From contig LNKV01000037.1 of the NCBI GenBank assembly GCA_001465935.1, positions 552,341-616,340 on the forward strand: DNA of 64,000 bases, in the 5' to 3' direction. The DNA comes from Clarireedia homoeocarpa. Lineage: Eukaryota; Ascomycota; Leotiomycetes; Helotiales; Rutstroemiaceae. Shown piece by piece: positions 57,401 to 64,000 of this stretch. Positions within the stretch are counted from its first letter, which is position 1; every line of letters begins with the position of its first letter. Both the position numbers and the translations under genes were made by a program. The notes under the pieces were generated by a model. It worked only from the letters and a program-made list of their open reading frames with translations. It was not told where the DNA came from and searched no databases.

Positions 57401-60349
57401 CGTCAATCTTGCTCTTGGCGGTATCCTTCTCATTCTTCTCGTTCTCGCCATTGAATTGTGATGTCTCGTCGGCCAAAATCTTGGTGTCCTTCACGAAGCA
57501 GTCCCATTCATGAGGATGCAATTGCTTCAAGTACTCCAACTGGGTGACACGGGAATATGGCTCATCCTCACGAATAATCTCACGAAGAGAAAATAGGATC
57601 TTTTCACCATAATGAGGAATCATGACAGTGAAAGTGGGCATGTTGTCGACTGGTACTGGCTCAGGAATAGGAGTTGAGAGAGACTGGGCGAAGAAGGAAA
57701 TACGACGCTCAGCTTCACTTTGACTTGGGAAGAACTCGGTCTTGAAAGAGTGATCTTCTTGTGACACGAAGAACGTTGGTGCACGAAGTGTTCTCTTTCC
57801 TTCTTGCTCAGATGGGACTTGATGGTACAGCAGCTTTTGAACGTGATCGATGGCAAGAAGATGCTCTCTGTACATGGAAATGACAATGGCGTTCCAAATT
57901 TGGGAAATTAGAACTTTTGGCTTGTACTTGATTTCCATGTCGGTTGTGGCCAACACCTTAGAGTAAATACGCTTGGGAAGTCGAGAGAAGATGTTTCTCC
58001 AAGGACTCCAGATAGAGACACCGAGGTAGAAAGATCGTGCCACAGAGCTGACAGTGTTCAAAATGATATACCACATATAAGTGTCCAAAAAGAACAGAGT
58101 AAGATCAGTGATGAACATGATACCGAGGAGAATCTTGGGTTGCAGCTTGCAGAGAACGTCACCAATGATGGCATCACCGACACAATGTCTGATCTCCATG
58201 GAAGACAGGTATCTGATAGGATCACGGAATGACAGGGTCAAGAAGGCATAGGATTCGGCGAGCTTGGCGCCGAAAACACAGACCCACAAACCATAAGACA
58301 TCCACATGTCGTTACCGCTAAGACGATAATAACTAGCTGTGAATGTTTGACTGGCAACGTATTGCCTAGAGTTCCGTGTCAAGTAACTGCCGAATAATCC
58401 ACCCATTGGCATGATCGAGAAGAACAAGAAGGTGACCAAGGCAATGAAGAATTGTACAATTCCGAGCACCAAAGCAAGCTGGGTTTTTTGAGTATTAGGG
58501 ACAATGAAGATGTAAACACTGGGTGCAACGTTGAGAGCGAGAACAGCCAAGAGGAACAAAAGCTTTTTAGTCAAATGTTGAGCTCCTGCCCATCGACGAG
58601 GAACGTAAGTCCATTCGAAGATCGTAGCAACAATCATGATCAAAGTTGCAACGGCACCTCCCAACGCAACAGCGGACCATTGAGCAGATGCTGGAGGTTG
58701 ATTGTTGCGTTGTTGTTCGTAATGCTTTTCGAGAAGGGTAGGCGAGTTCTTAGCAGTAAAGAACCAGTAAGAAGTAATGTGGATAACCCAGATACGATTG
58801 AAGTTCACCAACATGTGGTACCAGGAACGCGTCTCCTTGTAAGTCTTGAAGAAGACTTTTTTCCAAATTACGTCCTTCAAGTGGGGGTACCGCTCAGCCG
58901 GGGGAAGGTCCACAAGACGAGACTTGTCCTCGCCCATAATGATTCGTTCAATACCTTCAGGGTACCAGAAAAGTTGATTTATGTCATCGTATCCGACAAT
59001 CTGGTTGTGGTCCTTCTCACGACGAACATACTTGCCGTCTTGAATCTCATAACCCTGGTCACGACAGTATTGATAGAGGGGGGTGATAATCTGGTTCAGA
59101 TACGTGAATTCCTCGACTGGCTCAACCAGATTTTGACAAGCCGGTGAGTTGAGATAGTCGTCGGCGCACTTGAAAATGAAGCACAAACATTCAGGCATGA
59201 ATCGAACTTGATTGGCTTCACCCCAGCAGAGTAGGAACAAAGCAACTTGGCGAACACGGTCATGTTGAGACATTCGGTTCATGCGAGTCTTCCATCTGTA
59301 TTCAGCCGCCTCGAGACTGTTGTCGCCTTCCAGCTGCTCCAATGTCTGGGCTTCATTTTGAGGGTCGGCACCTGCCTTCTTCTTTGCTGCGCGACGAGCT
59401 TTACGAGTACGACGGTCGCCTTTGCCCAGTTTCATATTGGAAAATCCGACTGCATCATCCAGATCGAGATGAGCGGCGAAGTACCATTTTCGATAATTGG
59501 CATTGTCACCTCCGATGTAATCGGCGTGTAAAGACAGAAGGGCTTGGTTTGGCGTCATACGAGAGGCTCTGGAGTCGAGGAGGGTCATGAAGTGGTCGTA
59601 CATGTTTCTCATGCTGTCCCGTTGGAAACCAAATTTGGCTGTGAGATCCAAGAAAATATCCTCAATCTCTTCCTTGGAGAGTGGAATTTGAGCATCCGAA
59701 GTCCAGGCTGGATATGGCTCCCGGGACCTCTGTCCGGCTGGGAGAACATTGTTGTAATCCATTCCATAGTTTGGTGTTGACGCACCCGAAGATCGATTCC
59801 CGCCGTAGGAGATTTGGGATGATGGTGGTCGATAACCGCGACCTCCCATTTGGCTTTCGTTGTAGCTGTTGTATCTTTCGTCGCCTCGTCCGTAGTAGTC
59901 CATATCCGTAGCTCGTGCCATATCTGATCTCATGGTAAAATCGCTAAATGTTTCTGAATCTTCCTCGGAATCACCGCGGCGCTTACCCTGGGGAGCTTGA
60001 CCAGCTTGATTTTGGTCGTAGTACTGATCGTTGTAGTACTCGTCTTGATATTGTCCTCCATGTTCTTGGCCCTCATAGTAGCCTCCATCTTGCTGATATG
60101 GGTTGTTGGCATCGGCATTGTAGTATCCTCTGTTCACATCTGTTAGCATCCGCTTCAAGTTGTGTGATGTGCCTGGAAAAAAACATACGACTCATCATAA
60201 TACCCATCTCCGCCTTGCTGCTGGTGGCCACCGTGGCCTTGTTCATCGTAATACTGTTGACCATGCTCGTCCTGGTAATAGGATTCCGTATTCCCCGGCT
60301 GATGGCCGTAGCCATCGTCGTAATGGCCCTGCTGTGGTTGTCCCGACAT
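54469..60349 (-). CDS. FKS1: beta-1,3-glucan synthase catalytic subunit (GT48)
   Basis: Makes wall beta-1,3-glucan from UDP-glucose in the plasma membrane, activated by Rho1; target of echinocandins. Three exons (60349-60189, 60129-54829, 54775-54469) give 1923 codons, typical for Fks1. The N-terminus is Gln/Tyr/Gly-rich and disordered. An FKS1_dom1 region follows (QVRFMPECLCFIFKCADDYL), then about six membrane spans, the cytosolic GT48 domain (EYILRTRIWASLRAQTLYRT region; KAQKGLHLNEDIYIGM; GKGRDLGFGSILNFTTKIG), then about ten spans. Resistance hotspot 1 reads FLTLSFRDP with the usual Phe and Ser. Hotspot 2 reads NWVYRCVIS. The last intron joins RP to SRQIRPP. The basic C-terminal tail carries one more span (LYFVMLIVFLALLVGPLVAG). 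Confidence 0.97.
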
Positions 60350-61620
60350 GATTGCGTTTCAAAGACAGTTACTGTAGTCACAGTGTTAGTCACTGCTCAT
60401 TTCCAATCACCAACTTAACAATAGACCGGTCCCAAAATTATGAGAAACTCGGTCCTTGGTGGTTTGTTGACGTGGAGATTTTGACAGCTGATGAATTTCC
60501 AAACTTACATTAAAGGCACATTGGAAAAGTGAATGATTCCGCAAGTCCTTGAATGCAAAATGCGCTGTTTCAATTATGGAAATCGGGTCGAAAAGACGGT
60601 CGAATACAAGTTAGTTGGGGGCGTGCGACTGTTAGGTTGCAGATCCCACGTAAATGGTATGAATTTGGTCTGGCAGGAGCCTTCGAATCGGTTCTTGCCT
60701 GTAAAGAGCGAATTTGAATTCTTCTATTACAAAGTATTGTGGAAAGACAAAGATGTTGCCGTACGAGGAAGGAAGCGAATGATGTAAAACCCTTCCTTCA
60801 CGTTTCGTTTTTTATTTTTTTTTCTTCGTGGATGGCCTTGTCTGGTTTTGGGCGGCGGGCGGCTGTACAATCTCGCACTATTTGGAACCGTCGCGTCAAA
60901 CGAGGAAAGATAGCGTTGAGAGAACGAGTGTAAAGTTTGGTGTTGTTGACGGCTTTGGGTTCGAGCAACGAAGCCAAGTAATGGTACAATAACAAGAAGC
61001 CCGAATTGGCGGAAGAAAAGAAGAAAATACACAACACCGAAACAGAGAGAGAAACCCTTGTTGCCAAAGATTCGCACAATCTATTTCGAGATGTCGAGTA
61101 TCGTCGATGATGATTTCCTATTCCGAGGAATGAAAAGATTGGAGATTGGGGGAGGGGAGGAAGGAAGGGGAGGAAAGAAGGGAAAAAGGTCAGAAGGAAG
61201 AAAGCTTGAAGGAAAAAAGGGAGGCAGGATTTTTAGCTGTGCAGAAGAGTGGTAGGGGAAGCAACAAAGTCGCTCGCTCGATTAATGGGTTTGGATGGGA
61301 GGGGATTGGGCAGCAGGATAGGATGGGGGGGGAGGGGGGGGATGGTGCATGCGGTGCTGGTACTTGTCGTCAACGCACTACGACTTTCTCTGTGCTTTGC
61401 CTACTGTAGTAGCATCCAGGTTCCAAATGCTGTCCAGGTTTACGATACAAAAAAAGCTGATGCTAAGATAGTCGTGGTCGATAGTGGAGCCCGTCTTGCT
61501 CGGTACGGGCGAGGAGAGGCCCAGCTCTCACCAGCCTGGCCTCTTTCGGTGTCTGCGCCTGCGCTGCTTCTGCTTCTGCTTCTAATGCCTGCTCTCTCCT
61601 CTCTCCTCTCTCCTCTCCCC
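60350..61620. other. FKS1 upstream region
   Basis: Expected to hold the FKS1 promoter and leader. G/A-rich tracts at 61140-61260 and G runs near 61323-61341. The open frames (60727-61077 minus and others) lack recognisable domains. Confidence 0.5.
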
Positions 61621-61695
61621 TCTCCCTACTTCGGTTCTCCCTACTTCGGTTCTCCCTACTTCGGTTCTCCCTACTTCGGTTCTCCCTACTTCGGT
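61621..61695. repeat. 15-bp tandem repeat, 5 perfect copies
   Basis: TCTCCCTACTTCGGT occurs five times without a mismatch, preceded by a CT-rich run (CTCTCCTCTCTCCTC near 61598). Read on the plus strand it would code SPYFG repeats in a 166-codon open frame, which I do not think is a gene. Confidence 0.95.
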
Positions 61696-64000
61696 CTTCA
61701 AGGCCCACGCCCTCCCTCCCTGTTTCCCGCTCGATATTACTGTCTATAAAGTATGCTCATTTTGCCAACCTAACTTCCAATGTATCCTTTTGCTTCACTC
61801 TTACTGGCCCGCCCGGCTTGCAATCGTTCGATTGGCTTTGTTGATTGGTAAATGTTGGTCAGAAACTTTTTGTCCTGCCTTGTCGTGCCGCAGTGAGATT
61901 CCCTCCTTGGCTAAGTTGCAATGCATCGCTGGAATGAAAGGGGTATCTTAAAGTTATCCCCTATCGAGTTTAGAAAGTTCCGGAACTTCTGCTCAGGCAT
62001 TTATTATTATTCTAGATGGATGTGGGACCACTCAGGATTTCATCACTTTAACTCCGATCAACTGTCCGTTCAAACCCTCCAATTGGTTGACTTGGAATCC
62101 TCTTCCTGGACTAGGCGTCCTTCATTCAAAATTCATTAAATTAATGTATGCATTATCGCTGCATTTCACGAGAGCTGTTGCTCCGTGGTATACAGAGTAC
62201 ATCGACACAGCGTTTACAATGTCAATAGATAGCGTCTGAGGAACAGCAGAAGCAGAGAGCAGTTCATGGCATGTTGTCCTCACGTTCTCGTCTCTGGATG
62301 TTGCATACACAAAAAAACATTTTAACCTGTTACTAAAGGATAGACTTGATCATAAGCGCATGTGTGTCCCATCACCGCTGCATATCTGGGACAACATCGA
62401 TTCCATCCATATCCCTCCTCACGATAGCGTGGTGGCAGCATTCTTGCTCCTCGCCAGTATTCACTCCCTCCAGCGCCCATGCGATCGACCAGGACTGACT
62501 GAGGCGAGGTCGCGGAATAGCATCATGATGACTCTCCCGGCCCCTTGAATCTAGACAAGAGCAGCACATATTCTAGAATATCTCCACCTTTTCTATTCAT
62601 ATTGCCGTTCTTCGGAACATTGAAACTCTTTCCACAAGTGTAGATCAAGTTGGCCCAGCTCACTCTTGTTGCTCCTTTTGGGACATTGGACAGAAAAACT
62701 CATGATCCGATCGTGAATTGTAAGAGCTACCTTGAGGATCTTCCTGTGCTGATCAAGCAAATCACAATTGAATAGGGATGATCCCCCCTTCAGACGGTTG
62801 TACAGGGGAGTTGAAATAGGGGGAATAAAACGGCAATTGATCTGGTCGGTGCGTTGCGTTGCAGCGGTATGTATGTGCCACCATGAGAAAGGCGGTGCAT
62901 GAATATGAATGACACTTTGAAAAAGAGCCAGGATGGTGGCCACTTTTATTTGGACGTGATTGTGATTGTTCCTGGTTCCGAAAATGTTACTTGCAAGTAT
63001 TATTGTATTGTATACAGTAGCAGCTTAACTCCCAGGGGTATAGACGATCCGACATGGTGCTGCTTCAGTGTTTGAGATATTTCTAGCCCTGTGGCAAGGT
63101 GGGAAATTGTACTGGGTCCGTCAACATCTCGAATTAAAGCAGCACTTGCTCTTAACTTGAGTTACGTAGTGCAGGGCGGTCTATGGCAGGGATTTCACTA
63201 CAATTTTGGAAATCCGGTCTCAGATGGATTTTCGAGTTGTTCGTTGTTCTCCGAATCGGTTATTTAGAGCGCTTGCAATCTGGACATTGTTGGAGCTTCC
63301 GGTTTGCCGTACTGTACAAGTAGTGACTACGGGCGCTATCATCGCTCATGCGTTTTCTGAGTCGGATCTCGGGTGCGGCGATAAGTTGGAAGTACGAGTA
63401 CTTCCGTACAAAGTATTAGCTTGCGGAATGGCTCAAAAGCCGAAAAGAAGATGCCTTAGTCCAGATGCGTGCGTCGCGGGTAAAACCATGCGTCTTATCC
63501 GAACTCGTACTTGTACCTAACTAACAAAAGTCTCCTAAAATAGATGTAAGTACTTTAGTATAAGATTGTGGCGATTCGCACTGTTCGAGGGATGGCAAGC
63601 GACCTCTCATTGGATCCTTTATGAGCCGAGAAAAGATATCACGGAGCTGCGCCAGCATATCTTCGCGTTTGGAATGATCTTCAATCGCTGTATGAGTATC
63701 GTGAGCGCATTGCATCGCATGACATCGGACGGTAGTTTCGACAGCAGAACTGCAGGTCAACAGTAAACACCGTGAGCAGCTAGCTATCAATGCCATTGGC
63801 TTGGACCGGAGATCTGCAGTTCAAAGTGCCGTCAAGAATGACTCTCGCGCCAGATCACCCCGCGACGTAAGGGAAGCAGAGATAGCATGTCCAAGTTTGT
63901 AATTGTATGTTAAAAAGCATGCCCAAGTTTGTACTTGTATATTAAAAGATTGCGACATCTACCACTACGTCGTTGAAGTAAAAAGCTTGTAATACGAGGG
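61696..64000. other. 2.3-kb right end without a recognisable gene
   Basis: I searched both strands for exon chains and known motifs and found none. The frames at 62593-62943 (-), 63206-63520 (+) and 63521-63796 (-) have no recognised domain. A tandem pair of 32-mers lies at 63884-63947. Confidence 0.5.
63884..63947. repeat. imperfect tandem duplication, 2 x 32 bp
   Basis: The unit starting AGCATGTCCAAGTTTG is followed directly by a second copy starting AGCATGCCCAAGTTTG. The two differ at three positions. Confidence 0.9.

Noticed and set aside
61621..61695. CRISPR-like array
   Set aside because: Units are contiguous without spacers; a eukaryotic minisatellite.
61249..61749. 166-codon frame containing SPYFG repeats
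   Set aside because: Open only because of the 15-bp repeat and CT-rich sequence; no start context or homology.

Overview
This window is nuclear DNA from a filamentous ascomycete (Pezizomycotina; codon use and protein style fit Leotiomycetes, but I cannot fix the species). The signs are short introns of about 46-140 nt with GTRNGT donors and CTRAC/CTAAC-like branch points, a Zn2Cys6 regulator, a GH17 cell-wall enzyme with a Ser/Ala linker, the Inp1 peroxisome protein and a GT48 beta-1,3-glucan synthase. I see no bacterial or plasmid-like segment and no intact transposon. I rebuilt exon structures by hand; nearly every spliced model sums to a multiple of three.

Layout. 0.9-1.8 kb: Yih1/IMPACT homologue. 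2.6-4.5 kb (-): a broken Baeyer-Villiger monooxygenase with two in-frame TAG codons and two frameshifts. 5.3-7.6 kb (-): intact acetoacetyl-CoA synthetase. 8.4-8.9 kb: small conserved fungal protein. 8.9-11.4 kb: no gene seen. 11.4-13.7 kb: Zn2Cys6 regulator. 14.4-16.4 kb (-): DCAF4-like WD40 protein. 16.8-17.2 kb: small ABM-like protein. 18.0-21.8 kb: large WD40 protein, possibly a CUL4 adaptor. 22.9-23.3 kb (-): small hydrophilic protein. 24.4-26.1 kb: mitochondrial succinyl-CoA:3-oxoacid CoA-transferase. 26.3-28.3 kb (-): formamidase with 12 exons, one of them 5 nt. 29.2-30.7 kb (-): multi-pass membrane protein. 31.5-33.4 kb: Inp1. 33.8-35.9 kb (-): ASCC2/Cue3. 36.6-37.2 kb: ribosomal protein uS10. 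37.8-40.7 kb (-): Rsc1/2 subunit. 41.1-42.5 kb: OTU1 deubiquitinase. 43.3-45.9 kb: an accessory-looking island with a small cysteine-rich secreted protein candidate and an unrecognised gene cut by a TGA. 47.7-49.1 kb (-): GH17 wall enzyme. 49.1-51.9 kb: long microsatellite-rich intergenic DNA. 51.9-53.8 kb (-): LCB1. 54.5-60.3 kb (-): FKS1. 60.4-64 kb: gene-poor, with tandem repeats.

Functional themes. Both routes for activating acetoacetate (ATP-dependent AACS and CoA-transferase SCOT) lie within about 20 kb of each other. Two WD40 proteins that may be CUL4 adaptors are neighbours. The right end holds wall and membrane biosynthesis genes (GH17, LCB1, FKS1). The least ordinary parts are the decayed monooxygenase, the 5-nt microexon in the formamidase gene, and the 43-46 kb island with a TGA-interrupted protein carrying a glycine-rich hydrophobic segment.
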